From: Bog-532 sp963775825 | GTDB taxonomy: Bacteria; Actinomycetota; Actinomycetes; Streptosporangiales; Streptosporangiaceae | Reading direction: 5' to 3' | Length of the DNA stretch: 64,000 nucleotides | NCBI GenBank assembly: GCA_963775825.1 | Contig: CAVZKY010000043.1 | Coordinates: forward strand, 248,001 to 312,000 | Shown here: piece after piece, positions 34,277 through 42,845 of the stretch | How the letters are laid out: every line of letters starts with the position of its first letter | Numbering within the stretch: the first letter of the stretch is position 1 | The notes under the pieces: model-generated | The model's input: the letters and a program-made list of their open reading frames with translations, nothing else | Database searches by the model: none | Told to the model about the DNA's origin: nothing | Made by a program: the position numbers and the translations under genes

Positions 34277-35764
34277 ATGACTGAGACGAATGAAGCCGCC
34301 CACGCGGCGCGCGCCAAGGACGAGTTCTTTTCCGCCGGAATGCACATGTTCCACATCACGGGCTTCCCGCAGTCGCCCGGTGTGCTGACAAGAAAAGCAG
34401 AAGCGCCGCCACACGCCCGGCTGGACGTCTGGCGTACCGACCCGGCCAGCAGCCAGCACATCAGCGGCCCGGACGCCGGGGGCGTCGCGTTCAGCACCCA
34501 GGGCTTCTCCCTCATCAACAGCGGCAACCGGACCCTGCACGCCCCGAAGAGATCATGGAAGATAACCCTGGAGCACGGCACCGACCACATCGCCGGGATG
34601 ACGTGCGTCAACCTCAAGTCGATGTACAACGATCCGGCGCAGATGCGGGAGGCGCTGGCCTGGCGTCTCTTCCGGCAGGCAGGCGTGCCCGCGGCGCAGC
34701 ACACCTACGCGAAGCTCGCGTTCGACGCGACCTACTACGGCCTGTTTTCCGTTATCGAGCAAGTGGACAAGAGGTTCCTGAAGGATCACTTCGGCGACAA
34801 CGACCGCGGCAACCTGTACAAGGCGTACTGCGGGGACGTCGGATGCGCCACCCTGGAGCACCGCACCGGTCCCGACGGCGATGACAGCGGCCGGCAGTAC
34901 TACCGGCGCGCCGACGACGACCGCACCTACCGGCTCAAGACCAACGAGGACGACCGCGACGCCAGCACCTACGATGACCTGGCCCAGTTCATCAGGACGA
35001 TCAACGGCACGAGGCTCGGCGGCGGGGCGGGGCGCTTCGACACCGATGCGTTCCGCGAGTCGGTCGACGGCATCATGAACGCCCCTGCCTTCCTCAGATG
35101 GGCCGCCGTCAACGTGCTGCTCGGCAGCTGGGACAACTACTACGCAACCCCGTCCAACTACTACCTCTACAACTCCGGGCGGCTGGGCGCCGAAAACGAC
35201 TTCATGGGCTCGCCCTATTTCACGTTCATCCCGTGGGACTACGACAACTGCCTGGGAATCGACTACTTCGGCACGAAATGGCAGTACACCGACATCCTCG
35301 ACTGGCCCAGCAACACCAGGCACTACTGGCGGGAGCACGCGACGTCACGCATACCGCTGGTGCAGAACCTGCTGCGCAACCGCGACTACCGTCAGTATTA
35401 CCTCGATTTCCTTGAGTTCCTGCTCGATACTCAGTTCAACCCGGCGGCGTTCAGCGAGCAGATCGCGGCCGACTCCAGCGACGGCCTGTGGGGCCGCGTC
35501 TGCCAGGCTGCCTACCTGGAGTCAGCCACGCCGTACGGCCAGCCGTTCACCGGCCGCCAGTTCACCAACGACGAGGTCTACCTCAGCGGCTGCAAGCAGA
35601 ACGAGCTCAGGCTCGGCCAGGAAAAGGCCGACGGCATCGTCCATTACGTCCGGATGCGGCGCGACAGCGCACGCCAGCGGCTGGAGCAGCTGCGGAAGGA
35701 GACGCCGCGCGGCACCGACCGGGGGAGCTTCCCGGCCATGATGGAACCGCTGCCGAAGATGTGA
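34277..35764 (+). CDS. CotH kinase-family protein
   Basis: 495 residues from the ATG at 34277 (GGGAGA upstream). CotH features in order: FSTQGFSLINSGNRTLHAPK, then SWKITLEH; NLKSMYNDPAQMREALAWRL; YGLFSVIEQVDKRFLKDHFG; GNLYKAY; and, in the middle, LGSWDNYYATPSNYYLY then FIPWDYDNCLGIDY, which carries the catalytic Asp-Tyr-Asp region. CotH proteins are atypical kinases best known for phosphorylating spore-coat proteins; homologues occur widely in non-sporulating bacteria. No signal peptide is seen. The next gene, 25 bases on, is probably cotranscribed. Confidence 0.9.
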   Translation: MTETNEAAHAARAKDEFFSAGMHMFHITGFPQSPGVLTRKAEAPPHARLDVWRTDPASSQHISGPDAGGVAFSTQGFSLINSGNRTLHAPKRSWKITLEHGTDHIAGMTCVNLKSMYNDPAQMREALAWRLFRQAGVPAAQHTYAKLAFDATYYGLFSVIEQVDKRFLKDHFGDNDRGNLYKAYCGDVGCATLEHRTGPDGDDSGRQYYRRADDDRTYRLKTNEDDRDASTYDDLAQFIRTINGTRLGGGAGRFDTDAFRESVDGIMNAPAFLRWAAVNVLLGSWDNYYATPSNYYLYNSGRLGAENDFMGSPYFTFIPWDYDNCLGIDYFGTKWQYTDILDWPSNTRHYWREHATSRIPLVQNLLRNRDYRQYYLDFLEFLLDTQFNPAAFSEQIAADSSDGLWGRVCQAAYLESATPYGQPFTGRQFTNDEVYLSGCKQNELRLGQEKADGIVHYVRMRRDSARQRLEQLRKETPRGTDRGSFPAMMEPLPKM

Positions 35765-35789
35765 CCGGACCAAGCCAGGAGGCACGGCC

Positions 35790-36689
35790 GTGGCCGACAC
35801 GCATACAGCGCTGCAGCAGCTCGAGCTGGTGCGGGAAGCGAAGGTCTTCGACATCCTCGAGGGCTCGCTCGATCCGAGGCTGGAAGCCAGCGGCGTGCTC
35901 GCCAAGGACGGGCTGTTCTACGTCATCTTCGACAACCTGCCGCACATCGCCTGCATCGGGCCCGACCTGGCCCGGGCAGCGGCCAGGGACAATCACATGA
36001 TCATGCAGGAGAGGGGCCACCGCCGCGGCTTCGAGGACATCGCGTGCGACCCGTGGTCTGGCCGCTTCTACATGCTCATCGAATCGCTGCGCCGCGGCCG
36101 CGCGACGTTCATGGCCGCGGTGCAGGAGTACGACGCCGACTTCCGCTATACCGGCAGCGCCTGGCTCGACTTCCCGCTTGACCGGCCGAACAAGGGCCTG
36201 GAGGGCCTGACGTGCGTGCAACGCGAGGGGCAGACGTACCTGCTCGGGCTGTGTGAGGGCAACAGGTGCAAGGGCGGCGCGGAGGGCCGTGTTCCCGGGG
36301 GCGGGCGGATTCACGTGTTCCAGCGCAGCCGCCGCAACTGGGATCGGGTGGCCAAGATCCGGCTGCCGGAAACCGTGCTGTTCCAGGACTACAGCGGCCT
36401 CGCCGTGTCCGGCGACCGGATCGCGGTCGTATCTCAGACATCCTCGGCGCTGTGGCTCGGCCAGCTGGCGCCGGACGGCTGGCAGGTCACCGACCCGGGC
36501 ACCACCTACGCGCTCCCCACCGACGCGGACGGCAACGTCGTCTACGGGACGGCCGAGGGAGTGTCCTGGATAGCACCGGACCGGGTCGTCATGGTCTCCG
36601 ACAAGGCCAAGCCGGAGCAGGACCCCAGGTGCCAGGCCAAGGACCAGTCAATCCACATCTTCCGTATTCCCGTCCCGGCAGGCCCCTGA
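35790..36689 (+). CDS. Beta-propeller-like protein of unknown function, in unit with cotH-like gene
   Basis: 299 residues starting with GTG, eight bases after GGAGG. Repeating strands of about 45 residues contain aromatic-hydrophobic runs: LFYVIFDNLPHIACIGPDLA, FEDIACDPWSGRFYMLIESL, GLEGLTCVQREGQTYLLGLC, DYSGLAVSGDRIAVVSQTSS and SWIAPDRVVMVSDKA. That is the pattern of an esterase-like/SdiA-regulated-type propeller. No catalytic residues can be named. The tight linkage with CotH suggests a substrate-recognition or partner role. It converges on the TIM-barrel gene. Confidence 0.7.
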   Translation: MADTHTALQQLELVREAKVFDILEGSLDPRLEASGVLAKDGLFYVIFDNLPHIACIGPDLARAAARDNHMIMQERGHRRGFEDIACDPWSGRFYMLIESLRRGRATFMAAVQEYDADFRYTGSAWLDFPLDRPNKGLEGLTCVQREGQTYLLGLCEGNRCKGGAEGRVPGGGRIHVFQRSRRNWDRVAKIRLPETVLFQDYSGLAVSGDRIAVVSQTSSALWLGQLAPDGWQVTDPGTTYALPTDADGNVVYGTAEGVSWIAPDRVVMVSDKAKPEQDPRCQAKDQSIHIFRIPVPAGP

Positions 36690-36736
36690 GCCGGAAGACC
36701 GGCCGGCCGCTACCTGCTCCCGGCGAGACCCGGCCG

Positions 36737-37813
36737 CTACCTGCTCCCGTCGAGGCACTGAGATATGAGCAGCGCATTTTCACTCAGCACCGAGAGCCAG
36801 TAGTTCATCCGCTCGGCGTTGGTGACGTCCCGCCAGCGGCCAAACAGCCGCGCGGCGTCCGCGAGCGGCAGCCGGCCTTCCACCTGGTGGATCTCAAGCG
36901 TGAAGGACACGGCCTCCGGGCGGCACGCCCCGGTAGCTGCCGACACGATGGCCGCCAGGCCGGCTGGCCCGTACATCATGCTCAGTGACCGCCGCCCCTG
37001 ATAGCTGAACGGGACCGGCAGCCGCGTCAGGAAGGTGAAATGGTCCGGGAGGCCCGGGATGAGCGGATGCCCGTCGTGCAGGTGGAAATGCACGTGCTTG
37101 CCCACCGAGCCGACCGAGCGGATGACGTCGAGCACGTCCTGCACAGCGCCTCCCACCGCCTCCTGGACATCCGCGGCCAGATCAGGAAGCCGGCCATCCT
37201 CCGGGCTGAGGCTCCGCAGGCTCAGGCCAGGATGGCTGCGCCCGAACCTGGCCGATGCCTGCCGATTGCCGAGGTGGCCGACGTCAATGCAGCAACTGAC
37301 CCGTTCAGCGTCGCGGAGCCGCTCCGCCACCTCGACGAACCAGCCGGGCTCAAGGCCCGCGGCGTACTCGAGGAAAACGAGGGGGCCATCCGGCCGCTCG
37401 CTCAGCCGCGCGTCGAGCTCGCGCAGCCCGCTGAGCAGGCGGTCTGTCTGCTCCCCCATCTCATGTTTGTCATGGACGACAAGACCGGCGATGCGGCCGG
37501 CAAATCGGTCGGCGAACTCCCCAACCACGGCGCGGCTGGGCTTGTTCAGCACATTCACGCCGCGGTTCAGGTGGACCACAGGCAAATACGGGTGCGGGGG
37601 CACGAACCTCAGCAGATGCTCAAGCTCCGCTGGCGTGTCGGCATAGACCTCGGCGGCCACGCCCATCTGGGCGAAACGGAGCCCCGCCAGCTCGAGCAGC
37701 GCATCGTCCCCCGCGACCCGGCGCTGGAACAGGGCACGAACCGGCCAGAGCACCTCCCGGTCCCCCGCACCCGGCTCACCAGGACCCCGACCAGATGGGC
37801 GGGCACGATCCAT
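36737..37813 (-). CDS. TIM-barrel protein, xylose-isomerase-like superfamily
   Basis: 358 residues from the ATG at 37813, nine bases after GGGGTG. Strand-end acidic and His residues appear at intervals: PVVHLNRGVNVLNKPSRAVV, AGLVVHDKHEMGEQTDRLLS, PLVFLEYAAGLEPGWFVEVA, SCCIDVGHLGNRQASARFG, KHVHFHLHDGHPLIPGLPDH and VSFTLEIHQVEGRLPLADAA. The Glu/Asp-His/His/Glu set looks like a divalent-metal site of an isomerase or AP-endonuclease-2-type barrel. Substrate unknown. Two 27-base direct repeats (from 36704 and 36731) overlap its 3' end. Confidence 0.7.
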   Translation of the reverse strand: MDRARPSGRGPGEPGAGDREVLWPVRALFQRRVAGDDALLELAGLRFAQMGVAAEVYADTPAELEHLLRFVPPHPYLPVVHLNRGVNVLNKPSRAVVGEFADRFAGRIAGLVVHDKHEMGEQTDRLLSGLRELDARLSERPDGPLVFLEYAAGLEPGWFVEVAERLRDAERVSCCIDVGHLGNRQASARFGRSHPGLSLRSLSPEDGRLPDLAADVQEAVGGAVQDVLDVIRSVGSVGKHVHFHLHDGHPLIPGLPDHFTFLTRLPVPFSYQGRRSLSMMYGPAGLAAIVSAATGACRPEAVSFTLEIHQVEGRLPLADAARLFGRWRDVTNAERMNYWLSVLSENALLISQCLDGSR

Positions 37814-38145
37814 GATCTTCACCCCACAGTGCCGTAGCTGCTCCTATCCTCCACCATTCGTTCGTCTGCCCGGCCTGGCTCGCATGCCACCTGTCAGCCG
37901 CAAAGCGGGCTCGGGCCAGGGTTCTCAGCTGTCCCACAAAACCCCACAGGACCGTCAAAGTTCCCCACAAGAATCCCGCGGATAAAACGGCTCTCTGCGG
38001 CACACGGTGGCACGGCTGCTAAGTGGCCCGGCGGGCGTGGCCCGGATAGTTTGTCGGCGTTGTCCGCGCTTGATGGACAAGCCGCGTGTCGTCGGGATGC
38101 GGCATGCCTGCAGCGTGCGATGATGCATAAGAGGAGGTGGCCGCC
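37814..38145. other. Intergenic, divergent promoter region
   Basis: About 330 bases between divergent genes. Contains a run of CCCACA-type words near 37932-37970 but no clear operator. GAGGAGG at 38131 is the ribosome site of the next gene. Confidence 0.4.
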
Positions 38146-38808
38146 GTGAGCGACCCGAGGTTTGACGTGGGGCTGCTCGACATATCGGACGCGGCGCGGT
38201 TCCTGGGCATCGGCCGTGGCAGGTTCCACCGCTGGGCTTACGGTTATGCCCTCGGTGCTCCGCTACTTGATGTTGTGCCTGCGGCACCAGGGCGGGCGCA
38301 GGTGACTTTTATCGCGATGGCTGAGGCGCATGTGCTGGAGGCGCTGAGCACGGCCGGCGTGCGCCCGGCCCGGGTCCGGCCGGCGCTGAACAGGCTCGCG
38401 GCCGAGTTCGGTCGCGACTACGTGCTGGCCTCCCGTAACCTCGCGACAGACGGTATCGACGTCCTGTGGGACTTCTCCCGCACCAGCGAGGGAGAAGGCC
38501 TGATGGAGGGGCACACCGGCCAGATGGTAATGCGCGAGATCGTCGAGGACTACCTCACTTACGTGACATGGGCCGACGACGGTTACCCGAGCATGCTGCA
38601 GCTGAGGAACTGCCAGCCGTCGAAGGTCGTCATGGACCCCTACCGTGCCTTCGGGCAGCCGATCTTCGCCGGGAGCCGTGCCCGGGTGCGCGATATAGCG
38701 GGCATGCTGAAGGCTGGCGAGGACCCTCAGGTGGTGGCCTATGAGCACGGAGTCAGCATCGAGGAAGTCCGGACCGCCGCCCGCGTCCTCCTTGGCCACG
38801 CCGCCTGA
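38146..38808 (+). CDS. DUF433-type antitoxin
   Basis: 220 residues from the GTG at 38146, eight bases after GAGGAGG. The N-terminal region looks like a MerR/Xre-like DNA-binding part (LLDISDAARFLGIGRGRFHRW). The C-terminus carries the DUF433 core (VMDPYRAFGQPIFAGSRARV, then AGEDPQVVAYEHGVSIEEVR). DUF433 proteins pair with PIN-like toxins. Here the toxin gene overlaps the 3' end and is broken, so this antitoxin is an orphan in practice. Confidence 0.82.
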   Translation: MSDPRFDVGLLDISDAARFLGIGRGRFHRWAYGYALGAPLLDVVPAAPGRAQVTFIAMAEAHVLEALSTAGVRPARVRPALNRLAAEFGRDYVLASRNLATDGIDVLWDFSRTSEGEGLMEGHTGQMVMREIVEDYLTYVTWADDGYPSMLQLRNCQPSKVVMDPYRAFGQPIFAGSRARVRDIAGMLKAGEDPQVVAYEHGVSIEEVRTAARVLLGHAA

Positions 38809-39217
38809 GTTCTACGCCGACGAGAACACCGTCACCCGGTCAGTGCGTAACCTGCTTACCGGGCTCGGCTACATCCTCCACACCCCCGCCGAGCTTTACG
38901 GCAGCCGGGAAGCTGCCTTGGGGGCCCCGGGATGAGGACTGGCTTGCCAAGGTGGCCGCCACCGGTGGACCGTCCTCGGCCGCGACCTGAAAATCTACGA
39001 GCGGCCGTCGGAGCTCGCGGCCTACCGGGCATCCAGGCTCCAGGTCTTCCTACTCCCCGGCGAAGCACGAGCAGCCGAGCTCGTGGAACTCGTGGAGGTG
39101 AACCTGGCACAGATCTGCGCCATCGCATCGACACGGCAGCCAGGAACATGGCGTCTTACCCGCAAAGGGCCGCAGCCCCTCGAGATCACCAAGAAGACCC
39201 GGAAGACCGGGCAGTGA
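38741..39217 (+). pseudogene. PIN-like toxin partner of the DUF433 antitoxin, frameshifted
   Basis: Frame 1 gives PPEFYADENTVTRSVRNLLT then GLGYILHTPAELYGSREAAL; its Asp-Glu-Asn motif is the first acidic site of PIN-like (Mut7-C/VapC45-like) toxins. After a shift near 38930 comes DEDWLAKVAATGG, and after another near 38970 comes WTVLGRDLKIYERPSELAAY, then VFLLPGEARAAELVELVEVN and LAQICAIASTRQPGTWRLTR to a stop at 39217. Two indels inactivate it. The overlap with the antitoxin end is the normal arrangement. Confidence 0.75.
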
Positions 39218-39313
39218 ATAGCTAGGCAGCCCGCGCCTGACCGGTGAGCTCTGGCGTGATCACGGGCAGCGCGCTGCAGGCGTTCCGCGCGCGTTCGTCG
39301 TTCGCGGGAATCA

Positions 39314-39550
39314 TCATCCTTGCGGGTACGGCTCGGCAGCCGGGTCGATGATAAGCCGGAGGCAGTCGCGGAACAGGTCGTCCACGGTGCGTCCCGGCTG
39401 GAAGTACTCGGTGATCGAAGCGATCAGCGCGGGGTGCCGCTCGGCGAAGGAGGCGAGGTCCAACCCATCGGGCGAGTCCTGTTCCGGGCGGGCAGACTGC
39501 TCTTCGAGGACGTGCCCTATGGTGAAAGCGCGCAGCGCTGTTGCGCGAGC
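39314..39550 (-). pseudogene. TetR-type regulator, C-terminal fragment
   Basis: Minus frame ALRAFTIGHVLEEQSARPEQ, then LDLASFAERHPALIASITEY and TVDDLFRDCLRLIIDPAAE to a stop. This matches the TetR_C (tetracycline-repressor type) ligand domain. No HTH is present; the sequence upstream belongs to another relic. Confidence 0.45.
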
Positions 39551-39819
39551 CTAGGCCGTCAGCTCGTCCAGGAACTTCCCGGCCACCGCGATGTAGGCGT
39601 CGACGTCGGCCGAGCTGGCCGCATAGGACACCGACGGGCCGGCCGCCGCGATGGCATCCCAGATGCCATGGTTGGGGGCGTCCTGCTGGCGAACGCCACC
39701 GACTCCCGCTTCTTGATCTCCCTGGCGCGCGCCACCATGGCCGGATCGGCGACCGGGCCAGACCCCGCACCGGAGGCAACGCCGGAGGCCCTGCCGCTCG
39801 CATCCGACCCGGAAGTCAC
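39551..39819 (-). pseudogene. Remnant of a class III aminotransferase-like gene with internal deletion
   Basis: The N-terminal part reads PAMVARAREIKKRESVAFAS, like the start of glutamate-1-semialdehyde-aminomutase-type enzymes. After a frame change near 39690 it goes straight into WDAIAAAGPSVSYAASSADV then DAYIAVAGKFLDELTA and a stop, like their C-terminus. The several hundred residues between, including the PLP lysine, are absent. Family assignment is tentative. Confidence 0.35.
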
Positions 39820-39879
39820 CCGACGGTGCTACCCGGAAGCGGGCGCAGCTAAGCCTGCCAAGCTGGCCGGGTAGCTGGC

Positions 39880-40169
39880 GCCAGTGCCACGCACGTCAGG
39901 GCGGGGACGGGTCTGGAACACTAACCCGAAGTCACGTCTTCGGCATCACGCCGAACCTCCAATCGACGAACTCACTCATAACGTGCGACATCTTGTCGCA
40001 CCGCCCGCTTCTGCCGAATAGCGAAAGTTGCGCGGCCGTATAGTTATGCGCGCTTGAAGCGCGTTACACGCCGCACGGGCCTTCCTGGTTCTGAGGTTCG
40101 GGTGGGCCTCGTCGGGGAGATCCCCCGGAAGTGGGCGTGGCAGCTCATGGCGGACCGGGCCGCTGTCGG
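39880..40169. other. Intergenic, nothing recognised
   Basis: About 290 bases; no gene, repeat or operator seen. Confidence 0.35.
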
Positions 40170-40478
40170 TCACTCGGCGAGGTTGACCGCGGACGGGGCG
40201 GGGCGCCCGCGCCTGGCGCGCAGCCAGGAGCCGAGCGTGACCAGGCCGAGGCCGGCGGCGAAGATGAGCAGGTTGACGAGGCCGTAGGACCAGTCCACCG
40301 CGGCCGGGTTCTTGACGAAAGCCGAATAGTCACCGCCATTCCATTCCTTGAGCAGCGTAGTGCTCTGGAAGGTGAACACGAACGAGTGCAGGGCCACGTA
40401 GGCCAGGTAGGCCGCCATCCGGTTGCGGATGAGGTAGCCGATGGGGAGCGGGGCGAGCAGCATGATGATCAGTTCCAC
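40170..40478 (-). CDS. Small membrane protein (102 aa)
   Basis: Starts with GTG, seven bases after AAAGG. Three hydrophobic segments: LIIMLLAPLPIGYLIRN, AAYLAYVALHSFVFTFQSTT and SYGLVNLLIFAAGLGLVTLG, then a basic tail (RARRGRP). Conserved-looking polar positions are RNRMAAY and WNGGDYSAFV. The family is not known to me; it resembles small actinobacterial inner-membrane proteins of unknown role. Confidence 0.7.
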   Translation of the reverse strand: MELIIMLLAPLPIGYLIRNRMAAYLAYVALHSFVFTFQSTTLLKEWNGGDYSAFVKNPAAVDWSYGLVNLLIFAAGLGLVTLGSWLRARRGRPAPSAVNLAE

Positions 40479-40592
40479 GGTGGTGCCTTTCTGCGTGCGG
40501 GGTAGCGGGTCTTCTGTTGCCGCCCGCGTGGCCTGCCCGGGCGGCCCGGCACATCGCGTCCAGCGCTGGATTGCCGCCTCTGCCAGCGGCTA

Positions 40593-41561
40593 TCAGCTGC
40601 CGGTGGCCGGCATCAGCGGGGTGAGCGCCTTAGCGGCCAGGGCAATGGACTCCGGCCTGGTGCCGCCCGCCAGTTCCACGACAAGGTGATCGATGCCGGC
40701 GTCGAGGAAGGGCCGGATCATCCCGGCGATCTCGGCGGGTTCGCCGACGAACGCCCCCGCCTCGGCCGCCGGCTCGCGCAGCGCGAACGCCGGGGCCCAC
40801 CGATCCCATGCCGCCCGGGCCTGCTCGCGTGTTTCAGCCACCGCCATCGTGGCCTTGTAGGTCACGGTGATCTGCGCGGGGTCACGGCCGACGGTCACGC
40901 AGTGCTGGCGCAGGACGTCGAGCTTGTGCGGGATGCGGGCGAGGCTGTCTCCGGATGGGAGCGACAGATTGATCATGTCGGCGTGTTTGGCCGCGATCCG
41001 GAGCAGGCGCTGCTCGCCGCTGCCGGCCACGAGCACCGGGATGCCGCCGGGCCGCAGTGGCCGGGGCCAGTTCGGCGGGGCGCCGCCGGCGGGCCTGGCA
41101 CCGATCATGGGCCGGATGACCTCCAGCGCGTGGTCGAGCATCTCCATCCGGGCGCGAACCGGCGGGAAGGCGTAGCCGTAGGACTCGGCTTCGGCCTGGG
41201 TGCGCGGGTGCCCGGCGCCGATCCCGAGGATGGCGCGGCCGCCGGACAGCACGTCCAGCGTGGTGATCATCTTGGCCAGCAGCGCCGGATTCCGGTACAC
41301 CACCGAGGCGGCGAGCAGGCCCAGGTCAAGCCGCTGGGTGCAGGCCGCGACGGCGGCCAGGACCAGATGCGATTCCGGCACCGGGCCCGCCGGGCCCGCC
41401 GGGCCCGCGGGGCCGGGGTTGTGGAGGTGGTCGGTGAGCCACAGCGTGCTGAACACGCCCGAGCTCTCCGCCGCCGCGGCGGCGTCTTGCGTATACGCGG
41501 CGATCGAGCCGCCCGCGTCCGGCTCTGGGTAACTGGTCAGGTGCAATCCGAAGGTTGTCAT
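40593..41561 (-). CDS. LLM-class flavin/F420-dependent oxidoreductase
   Basis: 322 residues from the ATG at 41561 (MTTFGLHLTSYPEPDAG). Luciferase-like features: STLWLTDHLHNPGP, LGLLAASVVYRNPALLAKMI, TTLDVLSGGRAILGIGAGHP, then RMEMLDHALEVIRPMIGARP, PVLVAGSGEQRLLRIAAKHA and DMINLSLPSG. This TIM-barrel set typically uses F420H2 in actinobacteria. A short GPA repeat (PAGPAGPAG) sits in a surface loop. Substrate unknown. Divergent from the GAF-LuxR gene. Confidence 0.92.
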   Translation of the reverse strand: MTTFGLHLTSYPEPDAGGSIAAYTQDAAAAAESSGVFSTLWLTDHLHNPGPAGPAGPAGPVPESHLVLAAVAACTQRLDLGLLAASVVYRNPALLAKMITTLDVLSGGRAILGIGAGHPRTQAEAESYGYAFPPVRARMEMLDHALEVIRPMIGARPAGGAPPNWPRPLRPGGIPVLVAGSGEQRLLRIAAKHADMINLSLPSGDSLARIPHKLDVLRQHCVTVGRDPAQITVTYKATMAVAETREQARAAWDRWAPAFALREPAAEAGAFVGEPAEIAGMIRPFLDAGIDHLVVELAGGTRPESIALAAKALTPLMPATGS

Positions 41562-41647
41562 GGTCCCAGGCTGCGCCCGGCACGCGGCGGTCACCATGCC
41601 AGTTTCCTGGGGTGTTATCCCGACCCCCGGTTCCGTAGCGTGGGATT

Positions 41648-42691
41648 ATGCCGCCCGAACTCCTCCAGCGCCGGGCCGACGCGCTCATCGAGCGCTGCTA
41701 CGCCGGCCTGGACGCCGCCACGCTCCGCCGCGAGGTCGCCGCCCGCCTGAAGGCGGTAGCCGGGGTCGATGCCGCTTTCATCGCCACCGTGGACCCGGCG
41801 ACGCTGCTGTTCACCTCGGCGATCAGCGAGGAACCGCTTATCGAGGCGGCGCCTGCCTTCCTGGCCAACGAGCTCGGCGGGCGTGACGTCAACCGGTTCA
41901 CCGACCTGGCCGCCGCATCGCACCCGCTCCGGACGCTTGATCAGGCCACCCGCGGCGACCGGGACAGCAGTGCCCGGCATGCGGCCATCATGCGGCCGCT
42001 CGGCCTCGGCGACGAACTGCGGGTAGCGCTGCGGACCCGGCAGGCGTGCTGGGGAGTGATGTGCCTGCACCGGCAGGCCGGGGCCACCGGATTCTCCCCG
42101 CGCGACCGCGACATCGTCACCAGGATCGCCCCGCACGTGGCCGAGGGCCTCCGCCGGGCCGTGCTGGCCGGGCAAGCCCAGGATCCCCACCCGGCGCTGG
42201 GGCACGGGGTGGTCATCCTCGACGCATCCGGCTCGGTCACCTCCCTGAACGACGCCGCCGAGCGCTGGCTGGCGCAGATCCCCGAAAGCGACTGGCCAAG
42301 CTCATGCCAGCTGCCGCTGCCCCTGCTCGCCGCGGCCGGCCACGCCGGGGAGCACCCGCCGCCCGCCGTGCGGCTGCGCACCGTCCGCGGGGACTGGCTG
42401 TCCGTCCACGCCTCACCGCTGCACGGCGGCGGCCAGCAGTCCACCGTCCTGATCCTCGAGGAGCCCGGGCCCGGCGAACTGACGTCCCTTATCCTGGCCA
42501 GCCACGGCGTGACCGGCGCCCAGGCCCGGGTGGTCGCGCTAGTACTGCGGGGATACTCCACCAAGCAGATCGCCGGCCAGCTGGCCATCAGCCAGTACAC
42601 CATCCAGGAGCACCTGCGAGCGGTCTTCGACAAACTCGGCGTCCGCAGCCGCCAGGAACTAGCCGCCGCCCTCATGCGGCCCAGCCGCTAA
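41648..42691 (+). CDS. GAF-LuxR transcriptional regulator
   Basis: 347 residues. GAF-like sensor at about 20-180 (AGVDAAFIATVDPATLLFTS, RQACWGVMCLHRQAGATGFS), a PAS-like segment at about 185-270 (GVVILDASGSVTSLNDAAER), and a LuxR HTH at the C-terminus (GVTGAQARVVALVLRGYSTK, QIAGQLAISQYTIQEHLRAV). No receiver domain. It probably senses a small ligand and activates nearby genes; the divergent LLM oxidoreductase is the best candidate target. Confidence 0.9.
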   Translation: MPPELLQRRADALIERCYAGLDAATLRREVAARLKAVAGVDAAFIATVDPATLLFTSAISEEPLIEAAPAFLANELGGRDVNRFTDLAAASHPLRTLDQATRGDRDSSARHAAIMRPLGLGDELRVALRTRQACWGVMCLHRQAGATGFSPRDRDIVTRIAPHVAEGLRRAVLAGQAQDPHPALGHGVVILDASGSVTSLNDAAERWLAQIPESDWPSSCQLPLPLLAAAGHAGEHPPPAVRLRTVRGDWLSVHASPLHGGGQQSTVLILEEPGPGELTSLILASHGVTGAQARVVALVLRGYSTKQIAGQLAISQYTIQEHLRAVFDKLGVRSRQELAAALMRPSR

Positions 42692-42845
42692 ACCAGAGCC
42701 CGCCGGGATACCCCTGCCGCGCCTGCTGCTGATGCCTGAGCCCAACTGCGCACTGACGGACTGATCACCGACAGCCAGATCAGGGCGGCCTGCACGGTGG
42801 CGGCGCTGCTCCTTCTGTATCACACCGGGCCCGGGTAGCGGGACA

